Origin: Podocnemis expansa
Taxonomy: Eukaryota > Chordata > Testudines > Podocnemididae
Length of the DNA stretch: 64,000 nt
Reading direction: 5' to 3'
Assembly: GCA_007922195.1 (NCBI GenBank)
Contig: ML682116.1
Coordinates: 2,738,543 to 2,802,542 of the forward strand
The position numbers were made by a program, and so were the translations under genes. Numbering within the stretch: the first letter of the stretch is position 1; each line of letters starts with the position of its first letter. The notes under the pieces are model-generated. The model worked only from the letters and a program-made list of their open reading frames with translations. It ran no database searches and was not told the origin of the DNA. Below, one piece after another: positions 1 through 11,960 of this stretch.

Positions 1-2227
1 TGTTTGATGCATATGGGCATATTGAGGGAAGAATAATGCAAAAGTAAAGAATCCAATGAGGGTAAAGCAGGACTTGAAAATGTTTGCTTTGAGTAGAAAA
101 GCATAGAGACTCTGGCCAGATCTTCAGCTAGTGCAAAACAGTGTAGCGCTCTTGAAATCAATTAAGCTATGCCAGTACACACCATCTGGGGATATGGCTC
201 AGAAATCCACCCACCACCAGATCCACCAGCACTGAAACTCCAAGGAGTAAAGACAACATGCCAAGTAATTTATGCTGTCTGTTGCACATAGATATTTGCA
301 TAAGTATTTTATCCTCATGAGGGCAGAATTTGGCATTAGTATATGTTTGTTATACACACACACATATCGTTCTGAAGGATGTTGTTAGAAGACTTCCAAG
401 AAAGCGAAGATGAAGGTACTGCTTCTTGGCTCCAAGCATCGTTATAATATGCGTAATACATTCTGTTCTACTGTCTTCTTCCTATGTATATGCATATGTG
501 CACAGGAAACGGCTTTCTAGTGAATGCATGTAGAATTCATGTACTGACTTATGTCTACCTTACCAAATTGTCACCCAGGTAAATTTTCGTAACAGTTATA
601 TTGTTACACATTAAAGAGTGATATGTAACTAACAAAGCTGTTTTTTTTGTTTTGTTTTTTGTTTTGTTTCTAAATTTCCAGATGTCTCCATTACCATTCT
701 GCAATATCTGCAGTGCTAAGCACAGAGGACCAGGAAGTGCGATCTTGGAAATGAAAAAATAGCATTCTCCATTTACTCACAAGCATGTCTGTGACAACCT
801 TTTTTCTGGCACTAAGCAGTAGTGTTGATGATGATGCTGTTAAGAGATTATATGTAATTCTGAATGTGATTTAAAACAAACTTCTATAAATTTCTCATTT
901 ACAGAATGTTTCTTTATTTGCAGAAAAAGCGGCAAAAACAATATATCTCCACTTAATAGATCTTTGTTGCACAAAGCAAGTTTCACAATTCATGTGCGTG
1001 TTCTTCAATAAGTAATGAAAATATAAATCTAAATGGGAAGAACTGACTTTGGGGATTATTCTTGGCCTATTGTTGTGTTACAGAATGTGTACCATACTTG
1101 GAAGCCAAATCCAAAACCACAATTAGATATTTGTGTACAAGCATGAGTTCGGCATGTGTAGTTCTCAGTGATTTCAATGAGACTGCTCAAATACTTAAAG
1201 TTAGGAATGGTTAGGAAGTTAGTGCCTTTCTGGATTGATACCTAAGTAAATAAATTAATACATTCCAGCTGTGTGAATGTATGATGACCATACATTTTCA
1301 TCCATCTCATTAGAAACTGGTTATTTTATGTCATTTACAGGCAACCTCCATGGTGCTTTCATAGATGTTTACTATCAGTTAAGAAAATCCTCCTGTGTTT
1401 TGTTCTGTTTTTTAAATGCTACAAGTGAGTGTCTTTAGTCTGTTGCTGAATAACTCTAACTACATTATTTATCTTGAGTTGCTCAAATATAGAAAATATA
1501 TTGGCCTTAAAAGAAATTACCTCAAGAGTTTCTTGTGATGTCATAAACCAGAAGAGAGAAGGTCAAGTAACTGTAGTTTATGATGTCAACAAACATGCAG
1601 TGATTTTTGTCTTTGTCTCCCTGATGCTCTATTTTTATTGTTTTACATATAACATATAGATCCAAGTATGTGTGTGAGGGCTCAGTCTTCAAAAGATTTA
1701 CCAATAATAAAATCTTTTTTTTTTCTCATGAAAATTTATATAGACACCATCCCTCCAGCTGAGGTTAGACTTCAGAGAGACGGGGGGGGGGGGGGGGAGG
1801 TAAAATGATGCATTATCCCAACATCACATTGTGGGATGAGTATTGCATGGTACGTTATCCATTTCAAAATGACAGTTCAAAGTTATTGTCACTTTTATAG
1901 TATATGTAAAATAGGACTGCAGTTTATCTGAGTTGTTCATGATTTCATGATCACTTCTTCGCTCCCATAAGTGTCAGAGTCGGTTCCTCAGCTGATGTAA
2001 ATTGGTATCACTCAACTGAAATCAGCGTAGCATTTGCCAATTTTTCTGAGGGGTGTGGCCCAGAGCATTTAACAAATCCTTTACAGGGTTTCATATCTAT
2101 TGTTAGTTTGGTGAGTCCATTTCAGATGTGCTCTTTCCATAAAATCAGAAGAGTTTTTGGCACTTGCCAACTCTGAACCATGTAGACCAAACTAGGATCT
2201 TTCCTTCAACAACAATAAAAAACCACC
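1..2227. other. AT-rich 5' block, no gene recognised
   Basis: No exon, RNA gene or recognisable transposon was seen. Open frames are short and show no known domain. Simple sequence includes a T-rich tract near 640-669, a short AC run near 353-366 and a run of 16 G at 1782-1797. Read as intergenic DNA upstream of AMPH. Confidence 0.6.
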
Positions 2228-2312
2228 AAGGAGTCTGGTGACACTTTTAAAGACTAATAAATGTGTTTATCGCATGAGCTTTTATGGGAGAAAATTGCAT
2301 TTTGTCATCACT
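2228..2312 (-). repeat. Degraded Penelope-like element (PLE) terminus
   Basis: The stretch contains the recurrent words GGAGTC, a GACACTTTTAAAGACTAA block, a GCATGAGCTTTTATGGGAG block and a truncated hairpin. The same order of words is seen at 20983, 26659, 32700 and 39808. It is a short old copy with its outer end missing. Assignment to PLE rests on the copy at 39808, which is joined to coding sequence resembling a PLE protein end. Confidence 0.6.
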
Positions 2313-2911
2313 AAAGATAAAGGTTTGACCCTGTGCTGTGTTCAGTGCTCTTCATGTTATTACACCTTCAGTGGCATCTGTACAGTTCTGTTGTCTTCTG
2401 TGGAGTACACAGGTGTAGCTGTTGAGAACATAGTAAACACTTCTGTTGATACACAAGGAACCTGCAGAAGGCAGTTCAACCAGCTATTTTGGCTACAGTG
2501 CTAAAAGAAATAAAAATAATTACTTTGTATCACTGAAGTCAGCAGCTGTGATTCTAAATATATCCAAGGGCAGTAAATAAGAAATATTTAATATTTACTG
2601 TGACTTTTCCAAGCAAGCTGACACTTCTAAAGTACAAAAATGACTATCTTTCCATGCCCATTTTGACTTGTACCCTGGTCATATTTGAAATAAGTGTTAT
2701 CATGGATGCACATTGCAAATAACCCTAATTTACAAATTTATCAAGCAAATGAAGATGGACAACAGATAAGTAAGGTATATTTTGTAATAAATATATATTA
2801 GTAAAATGATACTTCATTGCAATGTCTCTTGCTAAATTTTGGTGGATAGATGTCAATATTTAATGCTGATCATATGGTGCGGCCTAGTGAGTTTCCGCTT
2901 CATAAGAGTTC

Positions 2912-2928
2912 TTTTTTTTTTTTTTTTT
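2912..2928. repeat. T17 homopolymer
   Basis: Seventeen consecutive T directly seen. It could be the reverse-complement tail of a retroposon or simple slippage; no element body could be tied to it. Confidence 0.8.
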
Positions 2929-2954
2929 CCATCTTACAGTGCAAGATATTCCAA

Positions 2955-3066
2955 TAAGCTCTTCAGGACTATAGTTTGGCTCTGTGTATGTTCAGTGTCT
3001 AGCACAGTGAGGTGTTGGTTCATGACTAGAGCATCTAGGTGCTACAACAATACAAATGATAATTCA
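2955..3066 (+). repeat. Unclassified interspersed repeat, family D, copy 1
   Basis: Shares ordered words with 9095-9170 and 22395-22545: a GTACAGTGCCTAGCACA-like block, ATGACT, then TAGGTGCTACAA and ATACAAAT. The 3' end is an ATACAAAT-type short repeat, as in some LINE or SINE tails. It is an old amniote interspersed repeat whose class I cannot name from sequence alone. Confidence 0.55.
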
Positions 3067-6057
3067 TTTAATTGAAAGGCTTCATTGGGATTTTCAGTTT
3101 TTCCTGTGTTGCTTACCTGCATATATTGCTAAATCCACCATTTGAGTGTCTAATTGGTTCAGCTGTATGGATTTTTGTAATTCCTGAAAGGATCAGAGCT
3201 TGTGTATATATATTTTTATTTAATTTCATTCATTTATTAGGCCACCAGTTCAGAGCTTCCCTGTTCTAACCAATGTGTATAGAATGTTGAAGTCACTCGC
3301 AAAGAACCAACCAGCTCAAATAGCCTGACAAGCCAAAGAAGACAGGTATGATGGAAACTGAAACATTTCCTTCCTCGGTTCCCAAAAGCTAATTGCCCTC
3401 CCTATGAAAGGGATTGATTCCCAGACTGATAGAAGAAATGATTACTGGGACAAAGAAGAAGTGGGAGGGTAAGTGGAAATAAATAGGTCTTGCTGACTAT
3501 CCTAAAAGCAGTTAATGAGAAATTCTGCCAGACCATCTTGAGAATTCATAGACCTTAGCCAAACTTCTTGTCCCACAAAAGCACGAAGGGACTCAATGGA
3601 GAGACGAGCTACTCAAAATAGTGACGGAAGCAGGCTATATCCTTGTTTTAATGACTTGCACCAATGTAAATGAAATCAGAATCAGGCTAGTATGGTGAGA
3701 TTCAATTTCTCAAGCTCTTAGGGCCTTCATAATGAAGATCTTAATGTTAAAACCCAAATTTGTTAGCAAAATCCTAGAGCTAATCAAAACATGTTGGATT
3801 AAATGAAATTTTGTCAAAGCCAGAATGTTTTGCAGCGACATACTGGTTTCAACAGAAATTTTGCTGGGAAGGTGCTTTATATACTGGCTTCTTGTGGTCA
3901 AATCTGACTAGTGAGAGAAGCCACTATTTTGACACGCAGTCTATTTTCCAAAATTGTTTGAAGGATAGGAATAGAAAACAAACTTGAATCCTGAGAGGAA
4001 CTGGGAAACAGAATTGCCATCTTCCAGACTACTTTATTATGGAGTTTGAAATATAAATTCTTAAAATTCTGTGATATTTTTACAATAGAAATACATATGT
4101 AAAAAGATAATACATCATCAGGATTTTTTCAATATATAATTCAGAAGTATGTTTGTATGCTTTGGGATTGTGTGTACTTTCTGCATTGTATTTAAATGAA
4201 CTGTTGTAAAATAAGCATTCTAGTTAGCATCAGTATGTTTAACTAAATGCTCTTCAGTCCTTTCCCCATATGTTGCATGTCTCATTATCTGGATTTCATA
4301 GTCCCAGAAATTTGCTTTGAGTGCAATATCTCATGTGGTCTTCTATCATGTCACAACTTGCTTGTCCAGTACTACCATATTCAGAAAAATTAGAAAATAG
4401 AATCCAAATGTCATTATCTCAATTTCATCTTCTTTTTATTAATATTAATTTACTGTGGTGCCTCTTTCTATAGTATCTCTGTTAACTCAACCCTGTTATA
4501 CTGATCCGTTTAGCATTGTCCATTGAGGACTTCATAATGGATTCTTCTCTTCACCTTTCCCTGATTTTTGGAATCTGCTTTCTGTTTTTGTTTTATTTTC
4601 TCCTTAGCTACTATTTCTTTGTTTTCTCTTTCTGTGGGAAAGGCTTAGGCAAATAAGGATGTCTGTCGGTGTACTTTTCTTGATTATCAGGTTTTGGATT
4701 AGTCTCCTCTCTTCTGGTAACTTGTTCCATAGCTATCTTCTGTAAAATGTTATTTTATGCTGTTAATTTATCACTTCCACCTTCCAAGATCAATGATTCC
4801 AGCTGGGAGCAGTTGCTCCAGTACAGCTGAAATACCAGTAGAGAGATCACAAAAGTAAAACAACCCACACATTAGGGAATAACCGAAAGTCATAAAGGGG
4901 GGCAGTTTTCTGAGGTGCTCCCATTTAAGTTATACAGTGCATGTGCCCCATTAAACTTTTTATTAAAAAACAAAGATTAACACTGGACATTTTATGATCC
5001 ATGACATTCCTTTCCCAAAGCAAGAAATAGAAGCTGGAAATCCTGATCCTCAATATTTTAGTGCTGTATATTAAATTATAGTTACTCATTGGTGAGGTGT
5101 GTAGCTTCTTCCTTTATTGCTGGTCCAGATACAGAGCATCATTTACTTGTTTAGCTCAAGTGGTAGAGGTCTGTGCTGGAAAACTGAAGGTCCAGGTTCC
5201 AAGTTCTGCTGGTGACTTACATTGAGAGGGTTCTTATCAGTGCACAAAAGGGAATTTATTGTTCTAGTTTTCTCTTTTAAAAGCAGGTTTATTTGATTGA
5301 CGCAGGGAAATAACATCTTTTAAAAAGAGGTTTTATGTTAAAAATCACAGAGAGGCCCAGATCCTCAAAGATATATAGATGCCAGTGTGACTATTCCTCA
5401 TGCTGAACAAGGAACATGTATAGAATAAGGAAAACAGTGTCATCCTTACCATAGTCTCTCTTTCTGTTTTACTGTACTGTACAGCTGTGGCTTGGGTCCT
5501 TCCGCAGCCCTGTTCAGCACAAAATTTCACTGAACATTTAGAAAAGGATGCACACATCCTCATGCCCTGTATCTATCCTAAGTATATTTTTGTGAAGCAG
5601 ATCTCTCCCAAATGCAGGATCTAAAGTAATTTGTCCCAGTAGAATTTAAATGTGATTTATGATATCTAATATAATATAATAATTTTGGGAGTGAGCCATT
5701 TTAATTATGTAAATTTAGCATCACCTTTCCTTATTCTTTGCATCTCTTGCTTTTTGTAACTCCCATGGACTATTGGCATGAAGGATGTATATATTTTTCT
5801 GGTGCTATAATCTAAATTGTACAGAAGAACAATTTGAAGTTTTGAAACATCAAACACACAGAAAAATGGATTCCTGAATTTCAGGGAGTTATTAGATAAG
5901 AATTTCATACACAGTGCCACTACAACCTTGGTTTGAATAACAGGAAGACTTGGTTTAAAGGAGTTTGGACAAATGGGGTTTTACTACCAGCTTTTGTTAT
6001 TATGAATACTACAGTAGCTCCTGAACAAAGGTTGACGGAAAAGATGATATCATTCCA
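3067..6057. other. AT-rich non-coding stretch
   Basis: About 3 kb without a recognised gene or clear repeat. Open frames are all short (under 75 codons) with no domain. Treated as intergenic. Confidence 0.55.
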
Positions 6058-6172
6058 GTTTTATTGATGGGAAACTGACACAGAGAAAGATTAAGTGACT
6101 TGCCCAATATCACACAGCAAATCAATGGCAAAGCCAGGAACTGAATCCAGATTTCCTGATTCCTGGTCCTGT
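6058..6172 (+). repeat. MIR/CORE-SINE-like fragment (3' half)
   Basis: Contains GGGAAACTGACACAGAGAAA, TTAAGTGACTTGCCCAA, TCACACAGCAAAT, GGCAAAGCCAGGAACTGAA and a terminal TTCCTGATTCCTGGTCCT. These match in order the conserved core and 3' part of MIR-type SINEs (established family knowledge). It is ancient: several substitutions, no target duplication visible. Confidence 0.8.
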
Positions 6173-6197
6173 TGCTTGCTTGCTTGCTTGCTTGCTT
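6172..6197. repeat. (TTGC)n microsatellite
   Basis: Six tandem TTGC/CTTG units directly seen, lying at the junction between two SINE halves. Confidence 0.9.
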
Positions 6198-6305
6198 ATG
6201 TTGTGATAGCACATAGGCGCTCCAGTCATCAGAGCCCAATTGTTCTATGTGCTGTACAAACAACAAAAAAGTGGTCCCTGCTCCATAGAGGTTACAATCT
6301 GTTTC
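6198..6305 (+). repeat. SINE-like fragment (5' half)
   Basis: Contains AGGCGCT, TGTGCTGTACAAACA, GGTCCCTGCTCCATAGAGG and TTACAATCTG, the order seen in the 5' half of the longer CORE-SINE-like copy at 48310-48560. Read as a second, truncated SINE next to the MIR-like 3' half at 6058. Confidence 0.6.
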
Positions 6306-6787
6306 TTTGCCACAATTTTTTTTTTTTTAATTCTCTATCTCATCAGTCTGCATACATGACTTGAGAAACCCACTCACTCCCTCCAGCAAGAAACAGGAAA
6401 CATTCCAGAAAAGTTCAAACAGCGGTAGAGTTTAAAATTACCAGATTATGCTCAGTTTCACTGCTGCTTCCTGTAGCATTCTGGGTACCAATTAAATGGA
6501 TTAGAATGCGGTCAATTTTTGTCCAGGCAACTGAAGAGGAACATAATCATATAAGTTTAGAAAAGATTCTGTGCATTGCTGTCTCCCATTACATCCAGCA
6601 GCTTCTGCTGCTGATTATATTTCTGACCCGTTCAGTGATGGAGCAGCAAGAACCTGAAAAGTGCCCAACTCTTAAGGCGAGTCTTGCTGTCTGTACTTTT
6701 TGGCAGCAGCCGACCAAAGATATACTTGAGATAACTTGTATATCTGCATTCGATTTCCTATGTCCAGCACATGCACTGTGCTCAGTT
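6306..6787. other. No gene recognised
   Basis: Unremarkable sequence with a T10 run near 6319. An open frame of 117 codons at 6506-6859 runs into a repeat and has no recognisable domain. Confidence 0.5.
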
Positions 6788-6955
6788 GAAGGGAGCGGCC
6801 TCCCTTTGACTCAGCGTTACCCTAGTTGCTGGGTTTGTGTTCAGAGACTGACTTCCTGATCAGCTAAACAGGTCTTCACAGACCCAATCAGTTCGAACCG
6901 ATGTTGGTAAATTTTCCATTAACAATGAAGACGAGGCCTTAATAATTTCACCGTC
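6788..6955 (+). repeat. Unclassified repeat, family E, copy 1
   Basis: Matches 57583-57735 in order: CTCCCTTTGACTCAG, GACTTCCTGATCA, CAGGTCTTCACAGA, ATCAGTTC and a terminal CAATGA(A)GACGA. Same orientation in both places. Two copies in one window show it is interspersed, but I cannot name the family. Confidence 0.6.
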
Positions 6956-8721
6956 ACTTGGAATGGATGCTAGTAGCAAAGGTGTATTGGAACGAGTGGA
7001 AAGATTGGAATGATTGGGCGGATGTGGAAATAGGAGGCAAGGAAAGGGGCCCTTCTATTCTTGGTTAAGCCTATGATCCCAGCAGGATTTATCCCCAGTT
7101 AACGCTTGTGATGGGAATATTATCATCCTTGTGTACACAGACTGCATCAGCTCATTTGGTTCAAGGACTCCCAAAGGTTTTTCAGCACAACACACGTTTT
7201 CAGATGTGGACAAGCCTTTTAAGGTGAGAAGGAACCAAGAGATTGGGAGGGAAGGGGGAAGAAGAGGCAGCATTGCTGTATTTGACAGCAGCTGAGGGGG
7301 AAAGAAAGGAAGTTGTGGGATGCAAGAAGAGGAAATGAATGGAGCTCCCCTTCTTTCTGTCTGCCTAGATCAGAAGAATAGCATTAACTTCAGCAAAGGC
7401 TGATTTGAAAATTGGGTATTAAGAATTGATATCAGGGGCCACTCAGAGGAAGCCATTTGTAGTGTACAATGAAAAGCTGTATTGGTCCTACAAAGCCCAG
7501 GACTGTGCTACATATTTGAGAGTGCTAGCTAATGATCATTATCTATTAACCATAAAGGAATCTCCTCATGATGGGGAACCACCACCACACCAGGTTTTGG
7601 AGACTGTACTCTACTGAAAAATATATTTCCTAGAAACAGAGTGGGAAGGATGCTTTGTGTTCATAGCAAAGTGCAGTCATGAATTCATGTCTGAGGAAGG
7701 ATGGAGGAGAGAGACATCTTTCATTTCTGCCTCTTGATTAATGAGATGTCTGGTAAATTTTTCAAGACCTGACTACATTATTGTTAATCCCATCTGCTTC
7801 TAATCTGCATCTTCTCCAGTTATTTGGACATTTTCTGAGTAGCTATTCCTCTTTAAAACTGAATTTTAATACATAAGCCCCACAGAGCTAGTTCTTTGGG
7901 ACAGGTAGTTGTTCATTAATAACATATTTTAGAAATGCTGCAATGTTGTCTTAGCCCCAGTTCTGACTTGCATATGAATTAGTATAACTTGCGATATTTG
8001 CCTATATTTTTTAATGCACTGCTGTCTTGCCAAGAATATGTTGTTTCTGTGTCTACTGAAATTCGGCAAGGATGCGATGTGCCTTGTCCACCAGAAGTTT
8101 CTCTGGTGTTTTGCAGTGGTGAACTCCTGGCAAGGGAGAAACAATGAGTAGCATTCTTAGGAGTTCGCTAGCACACAGATGGGTCCTGTACTCATGCTCA
8201 TTTAGTACTGGTGTCCAATAGTGATGCACAGACGGAGAAATAAATGAATCTCTGCTATTTTTTTCACCCTATACTGCATCTGCCAAAGTAAGAGATTTGC
8301 CAAATGGAAAAGGTCTAGGTAAGAACGGAATGGAGTTTTATTTGCATATTTGGGAGATGAGTTGTTATAAAATGTTCTTTTCAAATGCAGTAGCCAACTT
8401 TTTAAGTGTAGGTTTTTAAATAACATTAACCATATGGGTGCTTGTTTTGCAGCCTTGTTTTTGTCCCTCAACCACTGTACCTGTTACTGTTCCTCTCTAT
8501 TTCCCTAATCACTGCTGCCAGTCCATCTCTCTGCTTTGTTTTACTCTTTCTCCATGATGATTTCCTCTCTGCCTCTTTCCATGTGCACTTCCAGCAAACT
8601 TGCTTTCCCATGCAAGTTCCTTGCTTAATGTTTAAGGTGAGACTCAATAGTAGAGAGGCAGGTCTTACGGCAGGGCATCTGGAAACCAAGGATGTCTAAA
8701 TTAGGGTAAAAGGTGTGATGT
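6956..8721. other. Non-coding stretch, nothing recognised
   Basis: About 1.8 kb with short open frames only and no clear repeat words. Treated as intergenic. Confidence 0.5.
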
Positions 8722-8893
8722 AAGAACATTACCTCACTTGTGGGATCTCCATGGTTGGAGATTTTTATTAGCAACTTAGACAAACATCTGTCAGAGATGG
8801 TCTTTGGTAATGCTTGGTCCTGCTATTAGTCAGGGGACTGGACTAGATGACCTTGCAAGGTTCCTTCCAGTCCTCCGATTCAATGATTCTGTT
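8722..8893 (+). repeat. CR1 LINE 3' end
   Basis: Ends in GGACTGGACTAGATGACC, then GGTTCCTTCCAGTCCT and ATTCAATGATTCTG. This is the standard CR1 3' UTR with its 8-bp ATTCTATG-like tail in place of poly-A. Only the last about 170 bp is present, typical of 5'-truncated CR1 insertions. Confidence 0.9.
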
Positions 8894-9570
8894 AGTTAAC
8901 ATATTAACTAACAAATTCTAACAGTTTAGTGTAGACAAACTGCATGGACTTTAACATATGTTAAGATGGTTGAGTTAAAGCGGGGGGGGGGGGGCGGGAT
9001 AGGACTTAACTCCAGGCCCTTAGCACATGCTGAAGTCCATTCCAGACAACTCAAAAGTGTTAGTCATTTGTCTGTATTGGCTACTACCAAATAAGGTCTT
9101 TGGGGCACAGACAATGTGTCTGTACCCAATGCTTGGCACAGTGGGATCCTGTTCTCAGTAATACCAATGATGTCTAAATTTTGTTTAGTTCCAGTATTGT
9201 GGTCTGTAGAAGCCGGAGTTCTGGGGAAGTGGTTGCAAACATTTTGGTAAATGCCTACATAGATATTCTATATATCCCACTCACCTGAGTTCCTAAAGTT
9301 CAGGCTAGTTTGCCACACTCTGGCTGAAGCCATTATGGTATGGTGCATGGTTTTTCTAAAGCACTCACATGTTTGTTGACAGTTATGCATTTTAAAAACA
9401 TAATAAATTGACTGTCCAAGTCTCATTTATTTCTCACATTAAGCTCTGTAAAGCAAAGATACTACTAACCACCAACTTCCCCACATTTTGGGGGTGATGG
9501 GCAAATTTCCAGTCCAACCGTATTACAGTCATCCCAGCTCTGTAGGGGGAAGAAATATTTTGGCTACTGT
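8894..9570. other. Non-coding stretch with a G13 run and a family D fragment
   Basis: No gene. Thirteen consecutive G at 8982-8994. A short family D copy lies at about 9095-9170 (words GTCTGTACCCAATGCTTGGC and AGTGGGATCCTG). Confidence 0.5.
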
Positions 9571-9660
9571 TTCCAGAGGGGAAGCCACATTAGTCTGTGT
9601 ACAGCAAAAACAAGAGTCCTGTGGCACCCTAAAGACTAACAGATTTGTGTGGAGAATAAA
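9571..9660 (-). repeat. PLE terminus fragment
   Basis: Contains AGAGGGGAAGCCACATTAGT, CAGCAAAAACAA, GAGTCCTGTGGCACC and AAAGACTAACAGATTTGTGT, the outermost part of the PLE-end repeat. The inner hairpin part is absent. Confidence 0.7.
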
Positions 9661-11330
9661 GACCTTCAGGACTAAAAAAATTGTGTGGAGAATAAATATT
9701 TCAGGAGAAAAGAAAACAAACAAAAAGAACCTCTCACACACATCTTTGCCAGCAAGGGTATGATGGAAAACTATGTGCAGACCAGGCTGTTGTACGTTTG
9801 TTTTGTGCCAGCAAACAGATTGTAGCTAGAGCTGGATTCACTTTCAGGTTTAAACAATAGCTTGTGCAGTTCTTCTAGGTCTTTCTAAAAGCCCAGAACT
9901 CGCTTCACCCACTGACATGAAGACACCACCATACAGTTCATTTTTTGTATTGGAAGAACACATGAAGTTATGGTGACCTATCCAAAGCTCGATAAATAGT
10001 TGGTCTGGCACGTGAACTGCCATCTGTGCTTGCCAACTGTTTATGTAGTGCAAGAAGTTGCTGGCCATTGCAGAGGAGTTAAAGGCCTTGTCTAAACCAG
10101 GCAATTTCAGAGACAATCTCCACTGGTGATAGAAACTCTGCAGCAGCACTAATGCTAACTCTGATGCATGGAAAGTTTCAACACCTCTTACCAATATGTC
10201 AGTTAAACTATAAACTCACCAAAGCCATGAGAGCTTTGAATACAGCAGGTGGAAATTATGTGATTTGCCTAGCATAGAGCGAGCTCAAGGCCCTGATCCT
10301 CCAAACACTGGCTCCAATGGAACCACTAGTGTTTAAATGGTGTGCACAGTATATTAGCCACAGAAATTTGTGGTGAAATCCTGGTTCCATGGAAATCAAT
10401 AAAGGTTTGCCAACCCTCTGGATTTTCATTTTCCTGTTGAGTGGCTGAGGTTGTCACTAACTACTTGGATTCATTTAGCACCCAAAATTATTTTAGTAGC
10501 TCTACAGTGTGTGTATAGCACCAACTGTAATGGTTTTATGAATCTCATCTATCATTCTAGGGAATAGTAAACCCATTGTGGTTAAACTCATGTCTACTTC
10601 CAAAGTGTGTTTAAAAAAATACAAAGGGGTGTTAGATAAGGTTTTATGGGGTAGGGGGGAGTTTATACCCACATATCCTGCAACCACTTTTAAATTATAG
10701 ATAATTGTTTTCAATTGGTTCCATGTGCTGCATTTCAATATTACATAGTGATACTGATTCCAAAAGGCAAATCTTGTGGTGCTACAAAATGAGTTTAGGT
10801 AAAGAAAATTAAGTAACTAGTTTCTTTCGTAGATAAATTTTCTTGATTTTCATTCCCTTCACAGAAGATCCCTCATCTTAATTGGAAGCCTATAGGTGCT
10901 ACTGTTATGGAAAGAATTATTCCAGCCAGTGAGCCTGTGTTTATAATACACTTGAAATTGGTTACACATGCTGAATGGATGAAAGACAGCTATAAAACTA
11001 ATCTGGGCTTGGATCTTTTTTTTTTTTTTTTTTTTTTTGTCTGAAAGTCAAAGTGGTATTTTACTGCATTTTATTTTACCTAACATAAATGTCAGAATAC
11101 TTCACAGAGCCTAACAAAAACTACTACTAGTATATAAAGGAAAAAAGAATAAAGAAGGGGAAGTGAAAGGAGAAAGCAAATGAACTATTCAAGAGATAAT
11201 GGACTTAAATGCTAGACTATAACACATTGGAAATTGAATGAACTCAGCATTTTATTTCCAAACTTTAGATAAAGTCATCTATATGCTTTCAATGTCAGTT
11301 TTTCAAGTGTGTGGATGATATGTAGTTTGA
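9661..11330. other. Non-coding stretch
   Basis: No gene recognised. Contains a T23 homopolymer at 11016-11038. The 114-codon open frame on the minus strand at 9850-10194 has no recognisable domain. Confidence 0.5.
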
Positions 11331-11960
11331 ACCATAGAAATGTAGAGCTAGAAGGACCTCAAAAAGTTATGTAGTCCTGGTCCCTACTCTGAGGCAAGAC
11401 TTAGACCATGGGGATGGAAGGAAACAGAAGTGTCCTGTGAAGCTCCCTGTCTGTATAGAGGAATAAAAGGGAGGTTGAGAGACTGAGACAACATTGGGAT
11501 GGAAAAGAGGGGGAGAAAACTTCTGGCTGGAATGGATGGTCTCAGATTCCTATTTGATCTTGGGCTCTATGACAGCCAAGAGCATCATTGCCCTGAGGAA
11601 AGACCTGGAGCCTGGGTCCAAGCTATGCCTCCCGGCCCCGATCTGGAGTCAGGGCCCTGAGCTCCTGCTGCTGCCAGCCCAACCTGATGCTGGCTCTTCT
11701 GTGTCCTACTCTTTGGCCTGATCCCAGCCCTGTGGCAGCTCTTCCAGCCCCTCTGGGTCTCACAGTTGCCTCTATGCTATTTCCATTGCAGAAGGCTAGC
11801 CCACCCTGACAGGTATTTGTCTAACCTGTTCTTAAAATCTTCTAGTGAAGGATATTCCACAACCTCCCTTGGAAATCTATTCCAGTGCTTAACTATCAAT
11901 TGTTTGTGGGTGTCTCTGATGGTTTTCCATTGATAGTTGTGAACTAGAACAAGACTGGAC
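11331..11960 (-). repeat. CR1 LINE 3' part, reverse, interrupted
   Basis: The minus-strand CR1 3' end is seen at 11331-11407 (ACCATAGAAATGTAGAGCTA, GAAGGACCTC) and resumes at about 11800-11960 (CCCTGACAGGTATTTGTCTA, CTTCTAGTGAAGGATATTCC, TCCAGTGCTTAAC). The intervening roughly 390 bp (11408-11799) is GC-richer, contains no CR1 words and is read as an insertion of unknown class. Confidence 0.75.
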